Of a stretch of DNA of 64,000 nt, positions 54,168 to 61,983 are shown one piece after another. Where the stretch lies: NCBI RefSeq assembly GCF_029255185.1, contig NZ_JAPUVO010000129.1:1-64000 (forward strand), in the 5' to 3' direction. Under the pieces are notes generated by a model. That model was not told the origin of the DNA, did no database searches, and saw only the letters and a list, made by a program, of their open reading frames with translations. Origin of the DNA: Propionivibrio sp. (GTDB taxonomy: Bacteria; Pseudomonadota; Gammaproteobacteria; Burkholderiales; Rhodocyclaceae). The position numbers and the translations under genes are program-made. Each line of letters opens with the position of its first letter. Position 1 is the stretch's first letter.

Positions 54168-55487
54168 TCAGCGTAGGTTGACCAGCGTCTGCAGGATCTG
54201 ATCCTGGGTTTTGATCGATTGCGCGTTAGCCTGATAGTTGCGTTGCTGGGTGATCATATTGACCAACTCGGCTGTCAAGTCGGTATTCGACTCCTCAATC
54301 GCTGCCGCTTGCAGAACGCCAAGGCTTGCGCTTCCAGGCGCGCCGACTAGCGCCGCGCCGGACGCCGCAGTTTCCGACCATTGGTTGGCACCCAGCGAGC
54401 TCAGGCCATTCGGGTTGGTAAAACCGGCCAGGACCACCTGCCCCAGATCGCGTGCCTGGCCGTTGCTGTAGTTGCCGCGCAGGACGCCATCACCGGCGAC
54501 GCTGACCCCGGTCAGGCGCCCCGAGGTGTACCCATCCTGCTCAAGACGGTTAGCGCCAAAGGGGCTGCCGTATTGCGAGCTACCGGCAAAGTCAATGGTG
54601 AAGGCCAGAGGGCTTGCCGCGCTATTCACCTTGCCCAGATCCGTCATGACGGCGGCAAGGTCGATCGAGGCATTGACGACGCTGGAACCGACCAGCGACC
54701 CCGAAGTATCAAAGGTCAGCGTCGAGCCGGTCAGCGTCACCTCCCGATCGGTCGTACCATCAACATTCGCGTGAATCTGCCACTCCCTGGGATTGACTGT
54801 CTTGACCGCGTACAGCGACAGGGTATGTCCATTGCCCAGACTGTCATAAATCGACAGGGCGGTCGACCAGTTATAGGTCGCCGGACTAGGTGACCACACG
54901 GTGTCGGCAGGAACTACCGGAGGTCCGGCCGAACCGAGGTTGGCAGGAATCCAGGTCGTCGTGGTCGCGCGCGAGTCCAGGTTAACATTGGCCTTCACCC
55001 CCGGCGAGGCGCCAACCCCGGACCCCGTGGCAACGGGGGGCTGATCGCCAGAGTCCAGTTGCAACTCAACCGGTGAGGACTGGACCACCCTGCCGGTCGA
55101 GGCATCGACCGGATATCCGGTCAGCACCCGGGCACGATCATCGACAACAAAACCGTTCTTGTCCAGGTGAAACTGACCGTTACGACTGTAGGTGATCGTG
55201 CCGTTGGTGCTCATGCGGTAAAAACCGCCGCCATTAATCGCGATGTCAAGAGGGTTATTGCTCGTCGTCACATTGCCCTGCGTGAAACTCTGCTGGACGG
55301 CCATCGTTGTCGTACCGATGCCAACCTGCGAAGCGCCTGAACCGGAAAGCGAGTTGGCATAGACATCGGCAAAGTGCGCCGCTGCCGATTTGAAGCCAAC
55401 GGTTGACGAGTTGGCAATGTTGTTGCTGGTTACATCCAGCCCCTTGGCCGCCGAGTTAAGTCCGCTCAAACCCTGTTGGAATGACAT
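54168..55487 (-). CDS. flgE: Flagellar hook protein FlgE
   Basis: Hook subunit of 439 residues. The N-terminus MSFQQGLSGLNSAAKGLDVT and SNNIANSSTVGFKSAAAHFA, and the C-terminus ELVNMITQQRNYQANAQSIK, are the D0 helices; the middle forms the outer hook domains. It is preceded by flgD, the hook scaffold gene. Confidence 0.97.
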   Translation of the reverse strand: MSFQQGLSGLNSAAKGLDVTSNNIANSSTVGFKSAAAHFADVYANSLSGSGASQVGIGTTTMAVQQSFTQGNVTTSNNPLDIAINGGGFYRMSTNGTITYSRNGQFHLDKNGFVVDDRARVLTGYPVDASTGRVVQSSPVELQLDSGDQPPVATGSGVGASPGVKANVNLDSRATTTTWIPANLGSAGPPVVPADTVWSPSPATYNWSTALSIYDSLGNGHTLSLYAVKTVNPREWQIHANVDGTTDREVTLTGSTLTFDTSGSLVGSSVVNASIDLAAVMTDLGKVNSAASPLAFTIDFAGSSQYGSPFGANRLEQDGYTSGRLTGVSVAGDGVLRGNYSNGQARDLGQVVLAGFTNPNGLSSLGANQWSETAASGAALVGAPGSASLGVLQAAAIEESNTDLTAELVNMITQQRNYQANAQSIKTQDQILQTLVNLR

Positions 55488-55502
55488 TTGATACTCCTGA
55501 TT

Positions 55503-56192
55503 TTAGAGAATCTGTTGCACGTTCTTGAAATCGACTGTTCCGAGAGCACCCAGATCCAGAAGGAATCCGCTGCCCGACCTGACAAGAGCAGAAACTGTGC
55601 CAATCTGCAGCGGATCCGTCACGAGCTTGTTTCCACCTTGCGTGGCGCTGACTGAAAACTTGTAAATGCCATCTGCCGCAGTCGTTCCCGCGTCGGTCTT
55701 ACCGTCCCAGGCAAAGTTGAAAACTCCGGCATCACGCGCGCCAAGATTCTGTGTCTGAATCACCTGCCCGGCTGAATTGAAAATGCTCAGCTTCACCTGA
55801 TCGGCCGCTCCAGACAGGTTAACCCCACCATAGGCCTGCCCTCTGGCCAAGGAGAGTTGCGCACCGGAAACCAGCACGCTCTTGCCGATCATTCCCGCAG
55901 CCTGCATCGACTGACTGCTGCCAGCGCTATCGACCAGCGAGTTGAGCGTCGTATTGAGTTTCTCGATACCGGAAACCGTACTCATCTGCGCCAGTTGGCT
56001 GGTCATCTGGGCGTTATCCATGGGGTTCAGAGGATCCTGATTTTTCAGCTGCGTCACCAGCAGCTTGAGGAAGCGATCCTGCGCCTCTTGCGTGGTCGAG
56101 GTCGTGGCCGCCGTCGTGCTGCCTTTTGCATTGGCGGCGTTGATCGAAGCGTAAAGATCGCTAGCGGAAGTTGTCGATTGCACGGCTGTCAT
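55503..56192 (-). CDS. flgD: Flagellar hook scaffold protein FlgD
   Basis: Caps the growing hook and is removed afterwards. The 229 residues carry the N-terminal core QDRFLKLLVTQLKNQDPLNP followed by MDNAQMTSQLAQMSTVSGIE, and a C-terminal FlgD Ig-like domain with VNLSGAADQVKLSIFNSAGQ and FAWDGKTDAG. It lies between flgC and flgE as usual. Confidence 0.97.
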   Translation of the reverse strand: MTAVQSTTSASDLYASINAANAKGSTTAATTSTTQEAQDRFLKLLVTQLKNQDPLNPMDNAQMTSQLAQMSTVSGIEKLNTTLNSLVDSAGSSQSMQAAGMIGKSVLVSGAQLSLARGQAYGGVNLSGAADQVKLSIFNSAGQVIQTQNLGARDAGVFNFAWDGKTDAGTTAADGIYKFSVSATQGGNKLVTDPLQIGTVSALVRSGSGFLLDLGALGTVDFKNVQQIL

Positions 56193-56223
56193 GTGATTCT
56201 CCTGTGTCCTGTGTATTCTGTAA

Positions 56224-56628
56224 TTACTGGCCGAGCGTCAGCGTCCTAAGCAGTAACTGCTTGGCGGTATTCATGACTTCGGCATTCGTCTGATACGAAC
56301 GCGAGGCTGAAATCATGTTGACCATTTCATCAACCACACTCACGTTCGGCATCATCACATAGCCCTTTTCGTCTGCCGCCGGATTGCGCGGGTCAAAAAC
56401 CATTCTCCCAGGGCTGGCGTCCTCGACCACCTGTTTGACGCGCACCCCCTGCCCGGCCTGGCCATTCATTGGCGTGGCCTCAAAAACGACTTGCTTGGCG
56501 CGGTAGGGTTTGCCATCCGGACCGGCGATGCTGTCTGCGTTGGCCAGGTTGCTGGCCACGGTGTTAAGACGCATGGCCTGCGCCGAGAGGGCGCTTCCGG
56601 CAATATGAAAAACGTTGAATACACTCAT
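56224..56628 (-). CDS. flgC: Flagellar proximal rod protein FlgC
   Basis: A 134-residue rod protein: [40 protein letters not shown] and [20 protein letters not shown]. It starts 6 bases after flgB and is standard in length. Confidence 0.97.
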   Translation of the reverse strand: MSVFNVFHIAGSALSAQAMRLNTVASNLANADSIAGPDGKPYRAKQVVFEATPMNGQAGQGVRVKQVVEDASPGRMVFDPRNPAADEKGYVMMPNVSVVDEMVNMISASRSYQTNAEVMNTAKQLLLRTLTLGQ

Positions 56629-56633
56629 AATGA

Positions 56634-57035
56634 TTATCCTTGCGCCGCGGCCATCAACGTTTTGATCTGCTGCGAAATAAAGGCCAGACCGGCCTCATAC
56701 TGCACGGCGTTCTCGGAAAACTGGGCACGCTCAACATCCATATCGACGGTATTTCCGTCGACGCTAGCTTGCGTCGGAGTACGGTACATAAGCCGCGCCG
56801 GCCCCGCCTCTGCACTACCCGGCAAATGCCCCGTTGCCGTAGTGACCAGCGCCAGGCCGCCGCCATTGCGACCCGCCACCGCCTCTTTGAGCGCTGTTGA
56901 AAAATCAAAGTCACGCGCTTTGTAGTTGGGCGTATCGGCATTGGCAATATTGCCCGCCAGAATCTGCTGCCGATGAGCGCGCAAACTCAGGGCCAGTTGC
57001 TGAAAGGAAAGTGCACTATCGATTCTGTTGACCAC
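56634..57035 (-). CDS. flgB: Flagellar proximal rod protein FlgB
   Basis: A 133-residue rod protein and first gene of the flgB-flgJ operon. GTG 57035 is chosen because GGAG lies 5 bases before it and the product then begins near the family start ([20 protein letters not shown]); the open frame runs 13 codons further. The core [20 protein letters not shown] is diagnostic. A near-consensus sigma-54 promoter lies just upstream. Confidence 0.96.
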   Translation of the reverse strand: MVNRIDSALSFQQLALSLRAHRQQILAGNIANADTPNYKARDFDFSTALKEAVAGRNGGGLALVTTATGHLPGSAEAGPARLMYRTPTQASVDGNTVDMDVERAQFSENAVQYEAGLAFISQQIKTLMAAAQG

Positions 57036-57069
57036 GATGACTCCGGTTTGACTGGCACACCAGACTTTA

Positions 57070-57085
57070 AGCAATTCTCATGCCA
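57070..57085 (-). promoter_or_regulatory. Sigma-54 promoter of flgB-flgJ
   Basis: On the minus strand: TGGCATGAGAATTGCT, with GG-N10-GC spacing, close to TGGCACG-N4-TTGCW. The start would be near 57059, about 24 bases before the flgB start codon. It drives the rod-hook operon. Confidence 0.88.
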
Positions 57086-57170
57086 TAACCTATTCGACAC
57101 CGGTAACGGATCAAAACCTTACCCCGCACACAGTCCGTAACCGCATTAAAGGAGACTTCTGCCGGGCGAT

Positions 57171-57185
57171 CGGCAAATATTGCCG
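57171..57185. promoter_or_regulatory. Palindrome upstream of the flgB promoter
   Basis: CGGCAA-ATA-TTGCCG is a perfect inverted repeat about 120 bases upstream of the flgB start. That is where NtrC-type activators usually bind. It may be a FleR (or FleQ-like) enhancer site, or serve the divergent flgA. This is inference from position only. The rest of the 218-base flgB/flgA gap shows no clear flgA promoter. Confidence 0.4.
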
Positions 57186-57253
57186 GTCGGCATCCTAAAC
57201 CTAGGGGTACGGGATTGTTACGCTAAGACGCCGCGATAGGGCAAAATAGCGCC

Positions 57254-57955
57254 ATGAACTCTCTTTTCTCAAGTCATCTACAGCACAAGTTTTTCGGCAT
57301 TCTTTGCCTCTTGCTTCTAACACCCCTGCTGTCCTACGCACAGAATGCCCTCTATGGCGCCCTGGACGACTATCTGCGCATCCAAACGCAGGGTTTGCCA
57401 GGCAAAATCAGCTACAGTATTGCCCCGCTTGATCCGCGTACCCAACTCACACCGTGCAGCGCCTTCGAGCCTTTTCTTCCAGTGGGCGGTAAGCTCTGGG
57501 GGAAATCAACCGTTGGCGTTCGCTGTCTTGGCCCATCAAGCTGGACAGTCTATGTTCAGGTACAGGTTAACGTTAGCGGCAACTACCTAATTTCCGCACG
57601 AACGATGCCTGCCGGCTATGTACTGGGCGCCGCAGACATTGTTGTTCGCAGTGGCGATCTCTCCACACTGCCGGCAAACATCATCACCGATCCGTCACAA
57701 GCCATCGGAAAAACAGTGAAAAATGGATTTTCTGCCGGCCAAGCCCTACGCAGCGACCAGTTGATCACACCTTGGGCTGTACAACAGGGACAGAGTATTA
57801 AGACTGTCTCGAATGGCCACGGATTTAGCGTCAGCAGCGAGGGCAAAGCACTCAACAATGCCGCCGCAGGCCAACTTGTTCAGGTTCGCACCGCCTCCGG
57901 GCAAACCGTCAGCGGCATTGCCCGGCCTGGCGGAATTGTGGAAGTCTCCAACTGA
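57254..57955 (+). CDS. flgA: P-ring assembly chaperone FlgA
   Basis: Periplasmic protein that helps to form the P ring of FlgI. The 233 residues have a signal peptide (FFGILCLLLLTPLLSYAQ), and the SAF-type C-terminal domain with LISARTMPAGYVLGAADIVV, GKTVKNGFSAGQALRSDQL and GQLVQVRTASGQTVSGIARP. ATG 57254 fits the signal peptide. Divergent from flgB; flgM follows 73 bases later with its own promoter. Confidence 0.95.
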   Translation: MNSLFSSHLQHKFFGILCLLLLTPLLSYAQNALYGALDDYLRIQTQGLPGKISYSIAPLDPRTQLTPCSAFEPFLPVGGKLWGKSTVGVRCLGPSSWTVYVQVQVNVSGNYLISARTMPAGYVLGAADIVVRSGDLSTLPANIITDPSQAIGKTVKNGFSAGQALRSDQLITPWAVQQGQSIKTVSNGHGFSVSSEGKALNNAAAGQLVQVRTASGQTVSGIARPGGIVEVSN

Positions 57956-57967
57956 GTAAAAAGGTGT

Positions 57968-57994
57968 TAAAGTCCGCCTGTTTTACGCCGTTAG
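57968..57994 (+). promoter_or_regulatory. Sigma-28 promoter of flgM-flgN
   Basis: TAAAGTCC, 11 bases, GCCGTTAG. The -35 is identical to that of the better fliC site and the -10 is close to GCCGATAA. The start is near 58001, 28 bases before flgM. Expression of the anti-sigma factor from its own target promoter is a common feedback. Confidence 0.82.
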
Positions 57995-58028
57995 CACGTG
58001 TAAGTAGAAAACCATTAGAGGCATTGCC

Positions 58029-58322
58029 ATGAAGATCGAGAGTTCGAGCAAACCCGCAGGTGCACCCCTGATGAAAGAGACACGTGCGCAAGGTGCACAT
58101 TCCACCGGCAAAACAAGCTCGGCAAATGCGGATGATGTTCAGTTGAGCGTCCTTTCCGCCCAGTTGAGCGCGCCGGATGACGTGCAATCCTTCGATGCGG
58201 CGCGCGTTTCCGAAATCAAGCAGGCCATCTCGGACGGTCACTTCACGATCAACGCCGGCGCCATTGCCGACCACCTGATCAGTTCCGCCCGGCAGCTTGT
58301 GGACTCGCAACGTCGGGCTTAA
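58029..58322 (+). CDS. flgM: Anti-sigma-28 factor FlgM
   Basis: A 97-residue, largely disordered protein that binds FliA until the hook is complete, then is exported. The C-terminal half (FDAARVSEIKQAISDGHFTI, then ADHLISSARQL) is the sigma-28 binding part. The first half is Ser/Ala-rich. It is transcribed from a sigma-28 promoter and followed by flgN. Confidence 0.93.
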   Translation: MKIESSSKPAGAPLMKETRAQGAHSTGKTSSANADDVQLSVLSAQLSAPDDVQSFDAARVSEIKQAISDGHFTINAGAIADHLISSARQLVDSQRRA

Positions 58323-58324
58323 TT

Positions 58325-58807
58325 TTGGTCGCAAGCACTGAAATTTCCGCCCTTCGGCAAACGTTGGTGGCTGAAGTAGAAGCGGTGGGTCAATTTATCG
58401 CCCTGCTCAAGCTGGAACAGGCTTCCTTAAGCAGCGGGAACACCGATGAGCTTCCCGCCTATGCAGAAGAAAAGCTGCAACTTGCCAGCCGATTGAATGC
58501 TCTAGCTACGCAACGCAACGGCACGCTGGCTAGGCATGGATTTGGCGCCGACCGCGCCGGAGTGGAAGCCTGGTGTGCTGAACATCCCGCTGATGAAACC
58601 GCTGCCAAGGCATGGTCCACGATTCTGTCCCAGGCCAGAGAGGCCCGCGAATTGAATACCATGAACGGCGAGTTGATCCATATTCGCATGCAATACAACG
58701 CAAAGGCGCTCGAAGCCTTGCAGGGCGGAAACAACTCGCTGGATCTTTATGGCCCTGACGGCCAGTCGAAAGTGGCAGGCCCCAGACGCATCAACCACTC
58801 CGTCTAG
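58325..58807 (+). CDS. flgN: FlgK/FlgL export chaperone FlgN
   Basis: A 160-residue helical protein. It begins at TTG 58325, two bases after the flgM stop, and has EVEAVGQFIALLKLEQASLS and ARELNTMNGELIHIRMQYNA, typical of FlgN. It guards the junction proteins before export. Converges on motD with only four bases between stop codons. Confidence 0.93.
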   Translation: MVASTEISALRQTLVAEVEAVGQFIALLKLEQASLSSGNTDELPAYAEEKLQLASRLNALATQRNGTLARHGFGADRAGVEAWCAEHPADETAAKAWSTILSQAREARELNTMNGELIHIRMQYNAKALEALQGGNNSLDLYGPDGQSKVAGPRRINHSV

Positions 58808-58811
58808 TTTT

Positions 58812-59600
58812 CTAGGGCAAGGTCCGCTGTTGAGCTTCAATATCGACCTCTTTCCCTTTCTCCGGAACCACTGAGTCGATAAGAATCGTTACCCGGCGGT
58901 TACGCGCGCGACCATCGGCCAGCAGATTGGGTTCAACCGGACGGGTGTCGGCGTAGCCGATTGCCGTCAACCGGTCGCCGGCCACGCCGGAATCCGAGAA
59001 CAGGCGTAGAACCGTCGTTGCGCGTACTGCCGAGAGTTCCCAATTGGAGGGGAACTGCGCGGTCTTGATCGGCACGTTGTCGGTGTGCCCTTCGATGGTA
59101 ATCGGGAAATCTGTTGGCGCCAGTACATCTGCAATCGCGCGCATGGCCTTGATCAAAGCGGGCTGCAAAAGCGCCTGTCCGGGTGAAAACAGGATGCTAT
59201 CGTTGATCTCGATAGTCACACCACGGCTTGTTTCAAGAACCCGCACCTTGCCTTGCTCGATGAGCGGCGCCATGACCTCCAGAATGTCTTTGGCGACATT
59301 GCGCATTTTCTCACGCTGTTTTTGTTTGACGGCATCCTGTGCTTTAACCGCCGCGCTCGGTTTCGGCAGTGCCAGGATCGGCGGCGGCACGACGACCGGC
59401 AAGTCCGACGAGGCATTGATTGGCACGTTACGGAAGGCACTGACCATTGAATTGCTCAGAATGCGGTACTTACCCTCATTGACCGTCGACAAGGCGTACA
59501 TCACCACGAAGAAGGCAAACAGGAGAGTTATGAAATCAGCATACGAAACCAGCCAACGCTCGTGGTTGTCGTGCTCCTCCGGGCGTTTGCGGCGCGCCAT
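58812..59600 (-). CDS. motD: Flagellar stator protein MotD (MotB family)
   Basis: Stator subunit anchored to the cell wall. The 262 residues start basic (MARRKRPEEHDNHERWLVSY), then the membrane helix YADFITLLFAFFVVMYALST with the ion-binding Asp, a Pro-rich linker, and an OmpA-like peptidoglycan domain (ITIEGHTDNVPIKTAQFPSN, WELSAVRATTVLRLF). The SYADFITLLFAFFVVMYA core and pairing with MotC place it with the MotCD set seen in Pseudomonas, not the classical MotAB. The transported ion cannot be told from the sequence. Confidence 0.92.
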   Translation of the reverse strand: MARRKRPEEHDNHERWLVSYADFITLLFAFFVVMYALSTVNEGKYRILSNSMVSAFRNVPINASSDLPVVVPPPILALPKPSAAVKAQDAVKQKQREKMRNVAKDILEVMAPLIEQGKVRVLETSRGVTIEINDSILFSPGQALLQPALIKAMRAIADVLAPTDFPITIEGHTDNVPIKTAQFPSNWELSAVRATTVLRLFSDSGVAGDRLTAIGYADTRPVEPNLLADGRARNRRVTILIDSVVPEKGKEVDIEAQQRTLP

Positions 59601-59603
59601 GGT

Positions 59604-60344
59604 TTAAAAGACGTAGCTCAGAAGACGGCTCTCGATGATGCGCGGGTTATCACCGTTGGCGATACCGACCAGTCCATCGACAATCATTTCACGCTGCACG
59701 ACCTGTCGATTGATATGCGCCTTGAGTTTATTGGCCATCGGCAGAAAAACCAGGTTGGCCAGCCCGACACCATAGATCGTTGCGACAAAGGCAACTGCAA
59801 TCCCGGCACCCAGTTTGGAGGGGTCGGAAAGGTTTTCCATGACTTGAATCAGCCCCATCACCGCCCCCAGAATACCGATCGTCGGCGAATAGCCACCGGC
59901 CGCCTCCCAGATTCTGGCCGACAACTTCATTTCTTCTTCAAAGGTGCCAATCTCAACCTCAAGCACTTCGCGCAAACGCTCCGGCTCAGCCCCGTCAACC
60001 AGCAATTGCAGTCCCTTGCGCGTAAAATCATCTCTTAACTGATTGATCACGCTTTCAAGCGCCAACAAGCCTTCACGCCTGGAGACCTGGCTCCAGTTCG
60101 TAATCTGCTTGATCAACTGCAAATAATCCACAGCCGGCGGATACCATACCCAGCCGACCATCCGTAGGCCGCGCACGAAAGTTACATAGGGACTCTGCAA
60201 CATGACCGCGCCCATGGTGCCGCCGAGCACAATCAGCAGCGCCGTTGGCTGCGTGAGCGAAGCGACCGAGCCACCTTCCAGAAGCTGTCCGCCAACGATC
60301 GCTATGATGCCAAAGAGCAAACCGAGGACGCTTATCTTATCCAT
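59604..60344 (-). CDS. motC: Flagellar stator protein MotC (MotA family)
   Basis: Membrane stator subunit of 246 residues with four helices: LGLLFGIIAIVGGQLLEGGS at the start, then PTALLIVLGGTMGAVML, and later YSPTIGILGAVMGLIQVMEN and GAGIAVAFVATIYGVGLANL. The cytoplasmic loop between helices 2 and 3 contacts FliG. ATG 60344 is inside the fliA end (8-base overlap); the frame open beyond it is fliA sequence. It is three bases upstream of motD. Confidence 0.94.
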   Translation of the reverse strand: MDKISVLGLLFGIIAIVGGQLLEGGSVASLTQPTALLIVLGGTMGAVMLQSPYVTFVRGLRMVGWVWYPPAVDYLQLIKQITNWSQVSRREGLLALESVINQLRDDFTRKGLQLLVDGAEPERLREVLEVEIGTFEEEMKLSARIWEAAGGYSPTIGILGAVMGLIQVMENLSDPSKLGAGIAVAFVATIYGVGLANLVFLPMANKLKAHINRQVVQREMIVDGLVGIANGDNPRIIESRLLSYVF

Positions 60345-61077
60345 TTCGCCTGGCTTTCTTGTGTCCGGCTTCAGCAAAGATCCGTGCGCGCAATCTGGCC
60401 ACAACCTGAGTGTGCAACTGGCAGACACGTGACTCGGTCACGCCCATGACTTCTCCGATTTCACGCAGGTTCAGATCCTGCTCGTAATACAGCGCCATCA
60501 TCAGTTTTTCACGCTCGGGCAGCAGTTCAATACCTTGGATGAGCAACTGCCGCAGGCTCTCATCTTCGAGAATTTTCGAGGGCTCGCTGGAGTTGTCAGT
60601 CAAATGCCGCTCCAGGAAATCGTCGCCGCCATCCTCGACCATATCCTCGAAGGAAATGAGTTGGTGGCCGCGTGCATCCTGTAGCATTTTCTGGTATTCG
60701 GCAAGCGTCATGCTCAGCGCGGTGGCAAGTTCCTGCTCGCTGGGTGCGCGTCCGTATTCCTGTTCGAGTTGAGAAATGGCAACTTCAATGCGGCGAAAAT
60801 CCCGGCGCAGACTGCGCGGCAGCCAATCGTTCTCACGCAAACCATCGAGCATGGCGCCACGCACGCGCTGCGCCGCATAGGTTTCAAACTGCGCACCCAT
60901 CCCGGCCTCAAAGCGGTTGATGGCATCGAGCAAGCCCATCATGCCGTTCTGAACCAGATCATCAACCTGGACACTGGAAGGCAATCGCGCCATCAGATGA
61001 TAGGCAATACGCTTTACGAGCGGAGCGAAGCGCTGTACCAGATGATCCTTGTTAATCTGACCAGCAGCGTTATACAT
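60337..61077 (-). CDS. fliA: RNA polymerase sigma factor FliA (sigma-28)
   Basis: Directs transcription of late flagellar genes. The 246 residues show region 2 (QVDDLVQNGMMGLLDAINRF, AQRVRGAMLDGLRENDWLPR), region 3 and region 4 (QDLNLREIGEVMGVTESRVC). It should read the sigma-28 sites before fliC, flgM and flgK and be held by FlgM. It follows flhG by 12 bases in the flhA-flhF-flhG-fliA order typical of polar flagella. Confidence 0.97.
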   Translation of the reverse strand: MYNAAGQINKDHLVQRFAPLVKRIAYHLMARLPSSVQVDDLVQNGMMGLLDAINRFEAGMGAQFETYAAQRVRGAMLDGLRENDWLPRSLRRDFRRIEVAISQLEQEYGRAPSEQELATALSMTLAEYQKMLQDARGHQLISFEDMVEDGGDDFLERHLTDNSSEPSKILEDESLRQLLIQGIELLPEREKLMMALYYEQDLNLREIGEVMGVTESRVCQLHTQVVARLRARIFAEAGHKKARRNG

Positions 61078-61089
61078 GTTTTGGAGCTG

Positions 61090-61983
61090 TCAAGCGTAAA
61101 TGGCTATCGGATCGATATGCTGGCTCAAGTGTAGCAGTTGTTGCACGAATTGTTCGATCCCTCCGACCCCGCCCATCGATTCACCGGGCAACGGCCAGTT
61201 GAGCAGATTACTGCCGATCGTTCGATATGCTTTTGCCGCGGGGGCGTCGGGGAATAGTCCCTCCACGGGCTGACACAAGCGAGAGGCCTGACGCAACTGT
61301 TCGTCAAGCGGCACGAAGCCTGAGTATTCGAGGCGCGCCAGGCCTCGACTATGGGTAAGCTTGGCAATATTGCCGTGAATGGCAACGGCTTCATCCGAAC
61401 CACGCACTTTGTTGACCAAAATCCGGAAATCCTTGCGTGCGTAGCCGAGGCTAACCTTCTTGATCAGCGCATAGGCATCGGTAATCGAGGCACTGCTCGC
61501 TGAGAGGACAATTACCGTATCGTGCGCTGCCAGGCCAAGCGGTGAAAAACCCAGCGGATGGTCAAGCGAGGCGTCCACCAGGATCACGCTGGCCGATCGC
61601 TCCATACCGGTGATGGTTTCCAGCAACGCATTCTGCTGGCGTGGGCTCAGTTTTCCGAGCTTCTTCACGGCCCGTGCCGCTGGCAGTACGCTGACTCCAG
61701 GCGCCACCGTCAGGAGCACCTCGGCAAGCACTTTCTCGCGATTGATCACCTGTAGCAAATCGTGGCGCGCCAGCGCGCCGTAGCAAGACGCCACGTTGTT
61801 CTTGGTGTTCTCGTCGAGGACCAGAACTTCTTTGCCCTGACGAGCCAGCGAGGCGGCAAGGTTAGCCACCAGAATACTCTTGCCAACGCCAACACTTCCT
61901 GCCGCAAAGGTGACAATGCGCGTCTGTTCGCGACAGAACAGGCGGCGTAATCCGGCCGCCTGATCACTGTGGCACTCAGCCAC
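61090..61983 (-). CDS. flhG: Flagellar number regulator FlhG/FleN (MinD-like ATPase)
   Basis: Limits flagellar number in polar-flagellated bacteria. The 297 residues carry the deviant Walker A GSVGVGKSILVANLAASLA, a switch region VLVDASLDHPLGFSPLGLA, and DTVIVLSASSASITDAYALI. GTG 61983 is chosen because GGAGG lies 6 bases before it and it overlaps the flhF stop by 8 bases; a TTG at 62001 is less likely. Confidence 0.95.
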   Translation of the reverse strand: MAECHSDQAAGLRRLFCREQTRIVTFAAGSVGVGKSILVANLAASLARQGKEVLVLDENTKNNVASCYGALARHDLLQVINREKVLAEVLLTVAPGVSVLPAARAVKKLGKLSPRQQNALLETITGMERSASVILVDASLDHPLGFSPLGLAAHDTVIVLSASSASITDAYALIKKVSLGYARKDFRILVNKVRGSDEAVAIHGNIAKLTHSRGLARLEYSGFVPLDEQLRQASRLCQPVEGLFPDAPAAKAYRTIGSNLLNWPLPGESMGGVGGIEQFVQQLLHLSQHIDPIAIYA

